Made by a program: the position numbers and the translations under genes
Notes under the pieces: model-generated
Databases searched by the model: none
What the model was told of the DNA's origin: nothing
What the model saw: only the letters and a program-made list of their open reading frames with translations
Shown: piece after piece, positions 1-13,479 of the stretch
Position numbering within the stretch: position 1 is the stretch's first letter
Layout of the letters: each line of letters opens with the position of its first letter
Assembly: GCA_013400975.1 (NCBI GenBank)
Contig: WBMZ01012766.1
Location: 80,364 to 144,363 of the forward strand
Direction: 5' to 3'
Source of the DNA: Atrichornis clamosus
Taxonomy: Eukaryota; Chordata; Aves; Passeriformes; Menuridae
DNA length: 64,000 nt

Positions 1-2160
1 TCTGAAGCTCTCATATGTGGGTTCTCCAGTGGCTTGTTCTGAGTTTGACCTTTTTGTTGTTGGAGATCTTCTTTATAGTAGAACATTAATTCAGTTTAGT
101 TTTGTGTAAGGCACTGGCTACATTCAAAAAGCCTAAAGAAGCCACTCCACATCGTGCCTCCTGTGCCAATTCACGTGGGAGACAGCTTCATTGTGAAAGG
201 TGTGAATTGATCTCAACACTTCTTTCATGAGAAATCATATTCTCTTTCCCCACAATGATGCCCATTCACTGTTCTCTGATCACATAGAAGAGTTGTGGAT
301 TTTCAGCTTGACTACTTTTAATAGCTCCACACTAGCAGAATGTGGCCTGACAAAGTGAAAATAAATTGCACCAAGAATTTTGGCTCACTTGTGTTATACT
401 CTCAGTGAATGAGATTAAGTAGATTTATCATTATTGGAGTAAAATTGCTCTTTTTCTTTCTTAAAACAGCAGAACTCTGCCCATATAACCAGAGGACATG
501 TTAGTACTGAAATGTCTCCTACTGTCTTCCACAGCTTGTTTGAGGTATGCTTCTTGTGTCTGAAAAAAATAATAAAAAGAAAAGGAGTGGGCATAGGTCC
601 TCTGATGCTGCAGGAGGAGCAGGATGTGAATCATCTCTTGAGAGTATTTTTTTCCCTAAATCCTAATGTTCTGTGCATTTCCAACTGTCTTTTTCTTACT
701 GTTTTCCAGGTGAAAGGAAGAATCCTTAGATTCCCTTCTTGTGGGAAAGTATAATTTATAAAATATTTTTTCCATAAATTCTTTTCTGCAGAAATCTTTG
801 GAACTTGCTGTACCTTCCTCTTTGTATTGCTGGAGGGTTATTTAAAAATAAAGCTAGTTTTAATCTCCTTTTCCCTTGTATCAGTATTTCTAATGACTCC
901 AAAATACTCTGAAGTTATCTTGTTGGTGATTAAAATCATGCAACTATCCGAAGTTTAAAGTATCAAGTCAACCTATGTAATTTATTATGGTAGATTTTAT
1001 TGTCATTTTTAGAGATAAACAGAAATCAATTTGTGTAGTCTGATATTTAGATCTTCACTTACTGCTCTCAAAAACTTAGAAGATGATTATAATTAAGCTA
1101 TAAATAGTAGTAATAAATAACAATGAGCAAATTAATTTTAGTCTCAAAGTTATACCAAATCTCTAGTTAATTATACGGAGAAGATGCAATAATGGCCACT
1201 GACAAAACTTGCTATTTTATTTATGGATAGGTAACATTAAAACATTAAAAAGATGTTACTTGTTCCAGTATCTGTTTCTATTTGTACCAAAAATATTAGA
1301 TGCAGGCTATGAATTACTTGGTGCTTCATGACAGTTTTATAAAATTAAATGTCTAATATGATAGGTAAGAAAGATAAATGGATGGATAGGTATGTATGCT
1401 TCACATAGAGAATATATTGCTGTGTAAAAATAAAACAGTGGGTTCAGTACAAAAATCTTTATGTTCAATAATTGTGGGTTTATGCATTTCAGTTACATCT
1501 TTTGAATTCTTTCAAAATCTGGAAATGTCTCTCACACCTTTCTGCACAAAGCTGACAATAGTCCAAATCTAGCCTTTCTTGATGATGTAAAATCAAGCTT
1601 TTCAAATTACATGCTACTTTAGAAAAATTCTCAGGCTTCAATACTTTCCCAGTTTACCAAGGACACCTTATGCATTTTGCCCTTTGTCTCATAAGTATGA
1701 ATCACAGAAATCATTGATTGCTCTCAGAATGATGAGGTTTCAAAACATATGGCACATGGTGGCTGTGGTCCCTTCTCCGCCCTCAGACAGGAGGCAAGAC
1801 ATGTGCATGTGGTGCAAGACAAGGACCCTGCTGCAGAAATTTAACTATGGAGTGGGAGGGAAACTCCATCTCCTTGCTGAACACTCAAGATCTATGTATT
1901 GCATCCACTCCTTCCCCTTCTATATTTCCTACAACATTGCTAATATCCTGGGTCAAAACCAGCCTTCCAGAAACTAACTTTGTCTTCAAGTCCTAACATT
2001 GATTCTGCATCTTCATCTTTACATGTTTTCCTATCCGGGAAAAAATACAACATTAAAAGGGTCTTTAACACTAACTGCTTCGAGGAACAGTTGAAAGTCA
2101 TAAAAGAATCCATACATATAGCAGTTTTGCTGTAAAGTAGAAGAGGATGTAATTAAGATA
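1..2160. other. AT-rich non-coding stretch
   Basis: I see no gene here. The only notable point is a very good splice-acceptor-like tract ending in CCAG at 708-709 (a long T/C run just before AG), followed by a short open stretch that stops at 752-754 and an AATAAA at about 847-852. This could be a terminal exon of an unidentified transcript or chance. A plus-strand frame at 1684-1977 resembles nothing I know. Confidence 0.6.
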
Positions 2161-2164
2161 TTGC

Positions 2165-2200
2165 TATATATTATATAATATATATATTATATAGTATATG
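2165..2200. repeat. TA-rich microsatellite
   Basis: This is an imperfect run of TA and TATAT units. It is self-complementary and low in complexity. I see no function in it. Confidence 0.75.
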
Positions 2201-3957
2201 ACAATATAATGATTTGAGGGGGAAGGTCACAATGCCTGAGTCTCCAGACAGGGCCTCACTTGGGCCAGACTGAGAATGGCTTTCCTTATGCAGAAGGCTA
2301 AATCAGCACTTCTCCTCCTTTGGCACAGCCAGAAGTGTGCAAAGATACAGCCTAAACTCTTATCTTTGTGTAGGATAACAGCCCTGGAAATAAACTCAAA
2401 GTGAGCAAGTTCCAAATCCTCTCTCTATGTTTACAGATAGCTGCTACTTCTGTTTGAGACCAGCCTATAGGGAGAGATCTCAGCTTCACCTGCAGGAGTT
2501 GTCCTGTAGAATTGGGTCTTGTGATGCCCCTTGCTGGAAAAGCAAGCAGTGACCTCAGATTCACAGGTAAAATTTGGCATGGTTGAGTTAGCAGGGATCA
2601 TGATATGTTCTAGATTTCTTGTTGAGATGTTAATGTCTGACTGTTTAAACTGTTCTTAAATGCTCATTGAAGATATTTTTTATTCTGGCAAACAACTTGC
2701 CCAGCTCTGCACCAAACACCTCTAAGGTAAAGCCTACAGAGTAGAAAGGGGCTTTCCGTGCAATTTTGCCTTTCCCCAGATAATCAATATCAAGCACAAA
2801 AAATAGGAGAGTTATCTTGCTTCTACTCTTGATGCTGTCCTGACTCCTACTAAGTAGGAAAAGAAAACCTTCCAAATAATAGAAATCATTTCCTGCACTG
2901 CTAGAAGTAGAGTAATACAAAACCCAGGAGTATTGAGTATTCAGAGTGGTAAAGAAAGAGTAAATGTCTCAAACTACTTCTCTTCAGTTTCTCACTGAAA
3001 TTCCTGATGAATGAAGGTTAGCTTTCTTCTGAGTTCCAACTGTTCCACTGAGCCTTATGAAGATATGACACCATTTGATATTTTATTTTCATGTAACTAT
3101 TAAATGGCTTCTTTTTCCCCTCAGACTGAGAAATTCACTTATTCTGTTCAAAATATGGAACATCTGTTTAAAAAGGAGTGTCATACTTGCTGTCACAAAA
3201 GATGGCTCAGATCTGATTGCAAGGGCACTTATGTATGAATAAAATCACTCAAGTACAAAAGTATTAACCAAATTTTTGTATACCATTTAAATGACTGATT
3301 GATGGTGATGACTGATGATTGCTGTGCATTAATGCCTGAAACTCTATCAGGCATAAAAGCAGTTTCTGTCTGGTAGATAAGGAACAAATTTTGTAATCAG
3401 TAGGCCAGAACTAGTAAGAACAGGTGAAGTCTTTTCACTGTCTTTAGTTTATATTTTGTCCTGGGACTGAAATGGAATCTGTTTGCTTTACATTACCCCC
3501 AACCTCGTGGTGGGTGTGATTCCTAGCAATCAGAGCAGTGTGTCCCACAGCCATTCCCCTCCCTGATGGACTGCCTTTGTTGTCCTGTGCACGTTGTCCT
3601 GAGTGCCATTTGGAGGAGGCAACGTCTGTGGTTGTGGTAACACGCTGAGACAAAACCAATTAAATAACAACAGCCTTGGAAAACATCTGCTCTGAGATAA
3701 CCCACCAAGCAAATTTCGTCTTCTCAGACATTAAAAATATAATTGGCATTTGTAAAATAATTTGACTCTATTTATTAAACTTGCCTATATTGTTAATCTG
3801 TAAACTGGAGAAAGGTTTGGATGATTTCTACTGTCTAAAGTTAGTATGGTGGATGTTACAGCCATGTAGTTCTAGTCCTTTTAATTTTATTCTTGGTACA
3901 TGCTCTAAGGGGAAAGACCCTGTAAGGATTGAAATAAATATCTGGTATTTGTCACTT
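2201..3957. other. Non-coding stretch with short overlapping minus-strand frames
   Basis: Between about 2227 and 2570 the base composition is a little richer in G+C and two short minus-strand frames overlap in different phases. Another cluster of three short minus-strand frames lies at 3444-3712. None resembles a known protein, and overlapping frames in different phases argue against a selected one. The patches may be worn-down old repeats that I cannot classify. Confidence 0.5.
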
Positions 3958-4530
3958 TGTGGTGGGTTGATCCTGGCTGGATGCCAGGTGCTCACCAAAG
4001 CCACTTTATCAGTCTCCTTCTCAGACAGACAGGGGAGAGAAAATATAACGAAAGACTCGTGGGTCAAGATAAGGACAGGGAGAAGTCACTCACCAGTTAC
4101 TATCATAGGTAAACCAGACTTAGGGGAAAATACTTAAATTTATACCAATCAAAGCAGAGCAGGATAATGAGAAATAAAACCAAATCTTAAAACACCTTTC
4201 CCTCACTCCTCCCTTCTTTCCAGGCTCAACTTCACTCATGATTTTCTCTGCCTCTGCAGGGAATCAGGGTTGTGGTCAGTTCATCACATGTTGTCTCTGC
4301 CATTCCTTCTGCCTCAGGGGAAGGACTTTTCACACTTTTGCCCTTTTCCAGTGTGGAGTTCCTCCCACTGGAGACAATCCTCCATGAACTTCTCTCAATG
4401 ATCTACATCACAGACTGCCAGGAGAAGTCTCTCCTCCAATTCCTGGAGTACCTCCTCCCCCTCCTTCTACACTGCCCCTGGTGACTACAGAATTGTTTCT
4501 CTCTATTTCCTGCCTCCCTACCTCTGAATT
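3958..4530. mobile_element. Solitary LTR of an avian endogenous retrovirus
   Basis: The segment starts with TGTGGTGGGTTGATCCTGGC, which I recognise as the terminus of a common avian ERV long terminal repeat. It continues in the same order as that family: a tract on ACGAAAGACTCGTGGGTCAAG, a GAAATAAAACC segment holding an AATAAA, a pyrimidine-rich block, and a stretch ending near CTCCTCCCCCTCCTTC. The pattern is seen in the sequence; the family assignment is from memory and I do not name a subfamily. The repeated 'cactggagacaatcctcc' type modules that the full-length LTR carries in several copies are reduced here, so the element looks internally shortened. I see no primer-binding site, gag, pol or env next to it, so it is a solo or fragmentary LTR. 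Orientation is not certain, though the AATAAA suggests plus. The right end is approximate. Confidence 0.8.
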
Positions 4531-7500
4531 TTCTACCAAAGGCATGCCTGCTGGTTTTAAGCTAGAATCTTAGATTCCTTTTTTATTGAAAGTCTTCTCC
4601 AAATGTTTGTGGTTAAAATTATGATCCAAAGGGACTATCATGTTTTTTCGTCTTGATAGATGCCAATAGTAAACAAGCACTCTTGAATCTATATAGATAC
4701 TTTATGTAGAAGTTCTGTTTTCTCTAGTGCAGAGGACTGCATTTAGTACAATGTAAAACATGAAGAGTCTTCTTCCTTTAAATTAATCTCTAAATTACAG
4801 AGCTGTTTTCCCCATATATTTGAATTGAAGTTGTCCCTCTAATCACTCTATATCTCTGCAAAGTCCCTTGACTGGGTTTTTTATTTCACTTGTACATGCT
4901 AAAAATGCCACGTCCTTTAATTGAGGGTGTTCTCTGAAAAAATGTGGTTTGAGTTGATGAGATGTTGCAAAGCTTCTTAGTTCAAAATACAGACTAGATG
5001 AAAACCTCTTATGGTAAACGTAGTAACAAATTCTCTGAGTAAAATAAATGGAAAACTCAGTTAAGTTCTAATGACTACTGTCTACTGCTTTACCAGCGTG
5101 GCAATATATTCAAGTGGAAAGGGATAGTCTAGGTATTTGATGGTGAATTACTGAGTGAGCCCTTTCTAAGTGCATTATTTCATTCTCTTTATCAATGATT
5201 AAGTGTTTGAGCTATATTTTATGTATATTTTACAATGTTAGTGAAACATTACCTTATTAAAATGAGGGTGCTGTTAAGAGCTAATTCACCTGACCCAGTA
5301 AAGGTTTGGAAAAAGATTAAAAAAGCTGTGATACACCTTTGCTGAATGCTCACCTACTGCTGCAGGCTTCTCTCTGTTGCTTACTGTAGGTGGCTGAACA
5401 AAAAACCAATTCCCGTAGAATTAAAAGTAGAGATGAGGTTTGACTTTTTTTTTTCCCTGCAAAATCTATGGAAGAATGAATGAATGGACTAATCCCAGAA
5501 AATACAGACGGCTACTCACTCCATTGGGATGTAAAAACCTCAGATCAGGCACTTGTCTTCTCTCATTCAGCCTCTGTTGCAGCTGCCCCATTTCCACTGC
5601 TTTTGCTGGGTGTCACAGTCGGAGTCAGAGAGGGTACAGTATGGGAGGCTCTTTTTCTCTCTCTAAACATCACTCTGGACATGCAAACACTTTGGTGTGT
5701 CACTTCTCTCATTAGAAAAGACAAGTGATCACCTTTTGCTGTGCTTTATCACTTGGTTATTACCTCTGCTCCCAACATTTTCTTGTGCTTTCTTGGCTCC
5801 TCATTTTTCCTTTGCAACCTAGTGTTTAGCATAATTCTGCCCTGATCTACTCTAGCTGTTTCTGGGGAAAGTTTTCATCTGGTGTTCATCAATACTTTGA
5901 CTGCCTAAGTACAGGGAGCAGGTATTACTCAATGTGTTGAGAGAAATCTATTTAAATTTCCTGAGATTCCTTTGATGTCTATAAGCCTTCTGTCAAAATG
6001 CAAACTAGGTAATCAGGTGTCCTTTACCATGCTTGAAATTCTTGAATCTGTGTCACAAAATTAAGCTCTAAAATCTCATGTACATTTGATGAGAACTGCT
6101 CGTGTTCTTGTAGATTTCTTGGGAATGTATCAAACACAGGACTTGGCACAGTAGTCAGTTTAAATCCTGTAGGTAACCTTGTTCTGCAAAAAATGTAAAA
6201 AAATAAACATTTGGAGTGTTAATGAATAAAGAAGGATAGGAAATTTAGAACTGAGACAGCACTGTAAAAGGAATGAAGCAATCTGAAATTTATTTGGATC
6301 CAGGGTTTTAATGTAGGTTTGTATAATCATAATAATAACAAAGTAATAATAATTGCACTGTATCATGTCATTAAAATGGATCATTTAAATGATGCATTGA
6401 ATTGTAGCAGGTAATTAATGGCTTGCCTGTACTTTGTTATTTAGAAGACATTAATGTTATAATTCACACTTTAAAATAATTTGAAGATGAAATCAATAAA
6501 AAAGCAAGTATGCATTTTTATCCCTTTGGATTATCACATAATTTAGCAGAAAGTGGCACATGAAGAGTATAATCAGCAGAGCCAACATATTGTTTTAAAG
6601 CGGTCAGGCACTTATAAATAAATAGAGAAGTTCATTCTGAAGGCCCTTCTGATGAAATAAACCCAGATGTTTGAGGCTTCTTTAATGGGAGATGTTTATA
6701 TTCTGTGGGCATTGTTACTGTTAACTTCAATAGTGGGAAATCTCTTGAAAGACAAGTGGCTGTCAAACCCTGCTGTGAATCCCACAGTGACTTTTCTCAG
6801 AAAATTGTTTACTGTTAGTGGTATCCAAAACACAGAGATTTTCATGAAGACTGACAGATGCTATCATTTTTTGGTCGCTGCTGAAACAGCAAGACCAATT
6901 CATTTCAGTAAAGAGAGTCAGGGGAAACATTTCCTTAGAAAATTACAATCTCCCCATAGAGGAGCAAGTTCACATACAGAGATATGACTGGAGGCTGCTG
7001 TAAAACCTATGACTGTTGTGTTGGTATTTAAATTTTTTATGAGAATGGAAATGTTAACTTTTTATGTAAATATAAAGAATGAGAAGTTCTTACAAAGCAA
7101 ATGATGTTAATACTCCTGCTCTTCACCAGTTACTTTTACTCTCAAAATGACTTTGTCAGATGAGCCTTTTGAATCAACTGGAGTTTTGCCAATGACATTA
7201 GCACAGTTTGGATCACATCTACAGAGCTTTATAGTGTATTACAGAGAATATGAATTATGAAAAACCTATTGAAAGAGTTTTACTCATCTTTCTTTAGGAA
7301 CAAATGAAACACATAGCTTTTGAAATTGTGCATACCACTGTCTGAGGTTCAGCAGTAAGTAGAGACCCTAAAATACATGATTTATGTTCACAGTTAGATA
7401 CAAAGTCATTTCAATAAATGGATCTGTGCATACAGTTTACTGGAACTTTAAAATATGCATGTATGATTTTAGCAGCTCTAAAATGAAACCAGGATGTCAT

Positions 7501-8400
7501 CCTTCCATACTATGGCCTTTGCAGCCTTTGATTTACTTATTTACAGAAGAGTTGCAATGGGCAATTAATATTGTTATGCCTGGAGCTACAACAAAGCTCC
7601 TTAAAAGTGGTGGGCATAACATTTTAGTCCTCTCAGGGTAAATGAAAGAGAGAATAACTGATCCTCCCATTTGAAGTAGCTGAAGCCACACAACAGTGTC
7701 TTACACCAGGAATCTGCTCAGGAGCACTGACTTCTGCCAGTTCTGCTGTGGTGTGGCTGCAAAGAGGGTGGCAAAGTGCTGGGTTTAGATTGCTGCTCTA
7801 TGTGAACATGGTGCAGGTGAAGAAACATATGTGAAAAACAGAGATTCCAACCACTTCCAGAGGACGATTTTTTGTATGAACCTGAGAAGAAAAAGGCAAT
7901 TAAGAGATATAATGGTTTTGATGCTGATGGAAATTGGGTTTACAGTCATGAAAAAAGAAATGTTTCTCTACTATTTTGCTTTTGGGTTCTTTTTCCTTAG
8001 AAAAGCCTGAGGTGAAGAAAATTCTGATCTTAGCAGCAATTCTTCCTCTTTACAGACACATTCCATAAAACTTCATTTTTTACTTGTCAAATAGTAAAAG
8101 ATTGGTGTTAATTATGTCCTCTGAAGGTGTCTGCCACATTACCACAAAAACTAGAATGGTCTGATTCTGATTTTATGTGGTCTGTTGTGCGTTATCCCTA
8201 ATAGTGTAAATACTCAATTTAGCTTTTTGCCAATGGAGGGGACTCTTTCGTTATCAGGATTTACTTTCCAGGAATAAAACATCAGTTCACTCACAGACCC
8301 AATGAAGACTGGTTATTTCATAAAGAGCAATCTCCTCCAAGGCTAAGTAAAACTTTTGTCTGTCAGTGCCAGCTTGAGAAAGCCCAGACTTTCCTCCTCA
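4531..8400. other. AT-rich non-coding stretch
   Basis: No gene is recognised. An imperfect AAT-type tract lies at about 6325-6354. The frames at 6667-6987 (106 codons) and 7384-7641 (85 codons) resemble no family I know. At 7298-7354 there is a pyrimidine-rich acceptor and a GTAAGT donor, but all three frames inside contain stops, so at most it would be a non-coding exon. Confidence 0.6.
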
Positions 8401-8760
8401 TTACCTCAGACAGTTGTTAAGGCTCTAAACCTCATCATCCTTTGGGGTGGTGCAAGTGCTGGTGTGGCCACATGGCTGGAGTTATGGTAGCAATCCAACA
8501 GAGGACAATTCCCCCTTTTTAGCTTTCTTAGCAATTTTGTTGCTTATTAGGTTCTCTTAACACAGGGCAGAAGCTGTGGGGAAGGGAAGTAAGCAGCTGT
8601 GGGAGGGGATGGCTTTTAGGCTGACCTAAGCAGCTCCTCAGCAGCATGGAGCAATCAGAGCCCACGTGAAGCTGTGGGACCACTGACACACCTTCCGGGC
8701 TGTGTGAGAGTTGCACCAGGAGTAGAAGGGATCCACTAAACAAAATTCTTTGCACTGAGT
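8401..8760. other. Locally GC-richer segment, unclassified
   Basis: The sequence becomes richer in G+C than its surroundings, with tracts such as GTGTGGCCACATGGC. It holds a minus-strand frame of 75 codons at 8528-8755 that I do not recognise. It may be an old transposon remnant or a conserved non-coding element; nothing visible decides between them. Confidence 0.35.
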
Positions 8761-11224
8761 ATTCCGGTTTGGAATGTAGGTAATTTAGGAATAGTAACTG
8801 CTTTGAAAATCACTTTGGTAAGGATCTTAAAATTTTCAGTCTGAATGTTGTCTATTTTGCAACACTGCAGTGTGGTTCATCATAGCTCACTGTTTGCAAG
8901 GCCCCTCTGACTGCTTTGAAAAGTGAAGGCAAGTAATTTTTATCTCTGCTTGTCCATTAACCTACACATCTACCATAATAGAGAGACCTTGTATAGTAGT
9001 TTCTGTAAAATTTAGTGTCTGATTTGTGTCCTTTACTAGGAAACATGTTACTGTTTCATAGTGCAACCTCAAATTCAGATAGAGTTGACCATCAATTATT
9101 CATGGAAATGTTATTCTGGTAGCAGATGAACTTGGACTCTTGATGCAGACAACCTCCACTGCTTTCCTGTATAGCATCTCTGAATTTAAAGTGTCACCAA
9201 ATGTGATTCAGAGACAAACTAACTGCTTTTGTGTGTTGCTGCACTTCAGTTAGGAAGCTCAGGTGCAGAGTTTATAAATCCTGGTGTAATTTTTCTTGGA
9301 TGCAAGTCTGTTAATTCTGTACCTGAGTAGATACAACCACAGTGTTTTGTCCTGGATCAGGCAGACTAACCTGTGTTAGTATCACATCTGCTGTAGGGGC
9401 AAACGTTCCCCCAACTCTCTTATCTTTTTTTTTATCACTGCAATAATATTTTATAACTGAGTTTTCATTTTCTCAGTGTTTTTGCATTTCCCACAATTCT
9501 ACATCTTTGCACTCTCAGTCCCCATGTAGGAACTGCATGAATTCTTTTTTCTTGATTGGAAAATATGGGAACACAAGGATGTTCCAGATTTCTTGACTTT
9601 CATTTACACAGTGGGCACTAAAATGCAGTCTTTGAAGACCAAAGTATTTTGGGAGCAAAAGTTTAGGTAGCTCTATTTATATCACTGATAGTGTAGTTGT
9701 CTGCTTTATTCAATTCCTGAATACATTTGAGAAAGAGTAAGAGGAAAAAAAAACCAACCCAAGTTTTATTATGTATTTTATATCCTTCATTAAGTAAAGA
9801 AATAATAGTTATACATGTGATACTAAAATAAGGAGTTGTCACTTGAAGTTTAACCATTTTAATTCCCCTGGATAAATAATGCTGCATATTTCATCAACAC
9901 ATCCGTCAAAAATCTCTTTCTAAAATGTAGAAATTATTTATTTGCTAAAAAGTCCGTATCAATTAGAAAAGCAGAGACACAAAATATTTCCTGGAAAAAT
10001 CCAACTAGTTGACAATTGTTTTATGGTACGTCAAAAGCTGAGGGTTACACCCTGTGTCATCATCCTTTCCTAGGTTCAATAAAATACAGCAGTGCCAAGG
10101 AACATTTTAGGGCAGTAAACACCAAGACACTTAGGATATAACAGCAGTTTCATTTTTTAAATAAGTGATCCAAATACTTTTTTCTTTAGGAAAAAAGCTG
10201 TTTTGAAGCCAAATTGCCTGAGTCCAAAAGAGTAGAAATTGAGGCTTTCTTTCTGTATTTTCTGTAAAAATCATTCTGCTTCCAGAAGACGAGATCTGCC
10301 TCTCTGTCTGCAGATCCATCCACTCAGCTGTGGGCTCAGAAGGACAATGCCATCACAGCTCAAAACAATTTTACCTGAGCTGGGAAAATGGCTTCTCTGC
10401 AAGGAAATGTGTTCCCTTACACTACAAGGAAGAACCATGAACTGCTCATTGATTAAAGTTTCTCCTTTATGTGTGAATCACACAATCATAGTCAAACATT
10501 TATGTCTTTGAAACCGTGGAAAAACACTCATAAAATGAAAACCAGAAAGGGGACGAGAGGGTTAATGTAGACCCAGTCTGCCAGAACTGGATGAATAATT
10601 TATTCTTTGAATTTTTCTTACTTTTTTTTCTGCAAATTGCCTGCAAACAGTTTACTCTTTTCTTACATTTAGTATTATTCAAAATTATTTGCTGAATAAT
10701 TTCTGCAGTTAATTCCTGATCTGCATATCCTTCATGAACAGTTCAATAGCAATTCCTGTTAAACATTCAGGCTGCCTCAGCTAATTACTGTGGGATATGC
10801 AAGCCACACTGTACCATAAGCCGAGCTGAACAAGTGTTTCTCGACATGCTTTAAGACTGTCCCTCCTGGATAACAAGGACCTCCTCACACATGATATTGA
10901 AATAAAATCCAAACTTGAAGCTTTAAAGAGAAAAAGTAGTAAAGGAATGAAAACTAAAGTTTTCTTGTGAGCTATGGACAGATTGAATGATAGAAAGACA
11001 AAAAGTATTAGTATTCAATGGCCATCTCTAGGATAAAATCCATTGACCTACACTTTTTCTTTCAGTATGTTTTCTTGTGTTTAAACTGTCCGCTGTCTTG
11101 GACCAATCCTGAGAATATCTTGTCCTTGAGTCTAATTTGGTATGGTTAAAGATAGACCTTGTTGTCCCTACCTAAAGACTCCCTTCAGGATTTTCGCTCT
11201 TGGATATTTTGTTGGTCTCTGTAG
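8761..11224. other. AT-rich non-coding stretch
   Basis: No gene, RNA gene or repeat that I can name. The frames at 10131-10319 (minus) and 10239-10511 (plus) overlap each other and resemble nothing known. Around 10720-10830 the sequence is less repetitive and holds homeodomain-type TAATTA cores, but that motif is common in AT-rich DNA. Confidence 0.6.
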
Positions 11225-11338
11225 ACAGCAGGGCCATCCTGATGACCACTCCACGTATGTCACCTGCAGCACCTCCTGGCTGGTTTCATTTCTCAAGTTC
11301 TGTCTCAAAGTTGCCAATTCCTACTTCATAGCTGTGAG
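11225..11338 (+). other. Candidate 114-bp exon (phase 2 to phase 2)
   Basis: A pyrimidine-rich tract ending in CTCTGTAG precedes 11225, and GAG|GTAAGG follows at 11339, which are good acceptor and donor matches. The 114 bp between them is a multiple of three. One phase is open throughout: one base, 37 codons, then two bases. The other two frames contain stops. The peptide is Cys- and Ser-containing, beginning QQGHPDDHSTY, and ends with a mildly hydrophobic stretch. I do not recognise it, no partner exon is evident, and chance remains a real possibility. A symmetric exon can be skipped or included without shifting frame, which would suit an alternative exon of a gene whose other exons lie outside the window. 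Confidence 0.2.
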
Positions 11339-13479
11339 GTAAGGCTCACAGTAAAAGAATCCCAGCAGGCTTTTATCCTATTTTGCTGTAAATCCTTTTT
11401 TCTTTTGGGATTAACAAATTCGGACTTGCCCAGTAATACCAATTCTGAGTTTTGCTGCTAGAATTGCTCCTGTGGCCTATCCCATTTCCTCCTTCCACTG
11501 GATCATTAAGCACAAGTAATGGTCCTTCATGGCCTGTTTCTACTCTGCCTATCATTTCTCAGTCATTTGGATGGACTGTGGTGCCAGCCTCCTTCAACAA
11601 TTCTGATAAATCTTTGAAACAGTGTTCTCCATCTTCTTGTGTTGTTTAATGCTACTCTGTCCTAAATCTAGGGAGAAGTTTCCCTTTATCACCTACAAAA
11701 CTGAGTCTTCATCATCCTGCAAAACCGTTCTTTATATGTTACGATCACTGTCAATAATTTGAATAATCTTCCATCCTCATTCTTTTTTCTCTTACCAGTA
11801 CTCACTTCCTTTGTCTTTTATTAAGATTGAAAACTGTGGGAGCCAGAGCCAACTGTTTGTTCTTTATTCAAACAACATTCACAGGCCCCAAGTTCAGGAC
11901 TGCTTGCTTGGAGTCATACAGATGGGATAAAAAATGAAGTTTTACATACAGAGAAGGCAAGCTGTTATTTAATTTAATTATCAATGATTTCCAAGAAGAT
12001 ATTGTGAAATTTTAATTGATACTACTTAGTCAATTAGGTAAGTTCAAGAGGATTCTAGTCCCCGCAAAAGTAAAGTGGAAAATTGAGTGATTCCATCAGC
12101 GGGTGACAATATAAAAAAATAATTTAAAAAGTGATGATACACCTGCCTGGACTTCTCACAGTTGATTTCTTAATGAAATAAAACTAACTTGGAAAAGGAT
12201 TCAGGTCTCAAAGTAGGAGCTGATTAGCAGTCTGATCTGGTATAGAAATCCCCAGTTTCCTGTGTGTAATTGCCTTTCAAATGTTCAGATGCTGAAGGTT
12301 GAAAAGTAGCATGCTGTGCTCATAGAGATCAGTGTTTGCAATGAATATACAGATTCTCAAATTTTAACTTGGTTTATTGCCATTTCACCCACATACAAAA
12401 TTCATAATGAGAGCAAGACATAGGTTGTAAAGTGTGACAGAACAATGTATATATTAATATTAATGAGACTATATTTGCCTTGACCTCACAGCCTTAAAGC
12501 ATTAATTGTATTTCAGATTCTTTAGTTTTCATATATATAAGTATATAAGAAAGCTATGGGTGGTCATCATTTCACCACTCTTTAGATATTAACAGTCAAA
12601 ATGTCCATAGCCAATTGAGAGAAATAGGAATTTTGTGCAATTATCATAAAATACTGGTTTTAAACTTTTGAATAAAGTGACTCACATTTAATCTTCAATG
12701 AGTATAGGGAACACAGACATTTACCTCTAAAATTCCCCCTCCATCCTGCCTCTGATTACAATTTTGCCACGTTTTGCAAAGTTCAATCTATTTTCTATTA
12801 TGAGCTTCCATGTTTTTAAGTGTTCTCTATTTGTCACAGTGCCCTAAGCATACAGCTATCAAATAACTGCAATAAAAGTGTTCATTTTACAGAATGAACA
12901 AATTTCTTGTCTTGTCTTGAAGGGACACAAGGTGACCATCTTTAAGCCTATAACATTTGTGCTTTTTTCTCAAGAGTCTCTGGTCACATCTTGATTTTGT
13001 GAATTTTTGCTTTTGTGGAAAACCCTGACCAAGTTTCATCACCTCCTGTGGAGAGGAAGTTATTGCTATGATTATTTGTTTTGCCTTCAGTGGCTCAAAT
13101 ACCATGTACACAGCAGTCCGAAGAGAGAATGTGCCAAGCTATAGAGTCTGTTATGAATTTATGTAATCACCTAGGTCTCTGCAGGATCACCAACTTAATC
13201 AAAAAATTCACCTAAATCTTGATTGTTGCTTCTAGCTTTCTAGACCATCAGATTAACTGTTAGTATCTTTATACATTAATAAATAGAAATATTAATGATT
13301 ATAAATTTAAGTGATGTTTGGAACTAATTACTGTATTTCACAGGAAATAATAACTTTTGAATAATTTTATCATTAAGTTTGCACCATAAGCTAGCTTTGC
13401 TTTGAGATCTTCTATTCCAAGCTCTTCTTTGAGATGTGAGAAATTAAGTAGCTATGATTCAGGCATAGAATTTCAGTCT
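11339..13479. other. Non-coding stretch
   Basis: From about 11400 to 11820 the plus strand is rich in pyrimidines, with short overlapping frames on both strands (11373-11555 minus, 11452-11649 plus). It may be an old degraded repeat. The remainder is AT-rich, and nothing else is recognised. Confidence 0.5.

Noticed and set aside
3781..4137. Plus-strand frame of 118 codons
   Set aside because: It straddles the left edge of the ERV LTR, so its second half is LTR sequence. The peptide is not recognised.
7298..7354. 57-bp segment between a pyrimidine-rich AG and GTAAGT
   Set aside because: All three frames contain stops and no partner exon is visible; it is probably a chance pair of sites.
10720..10830. 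Possible conserved non-coding element with homeodomain cores
   Set aside because: The motif is common in AT-rich DNA and conservation cannot be judged from one sequence.
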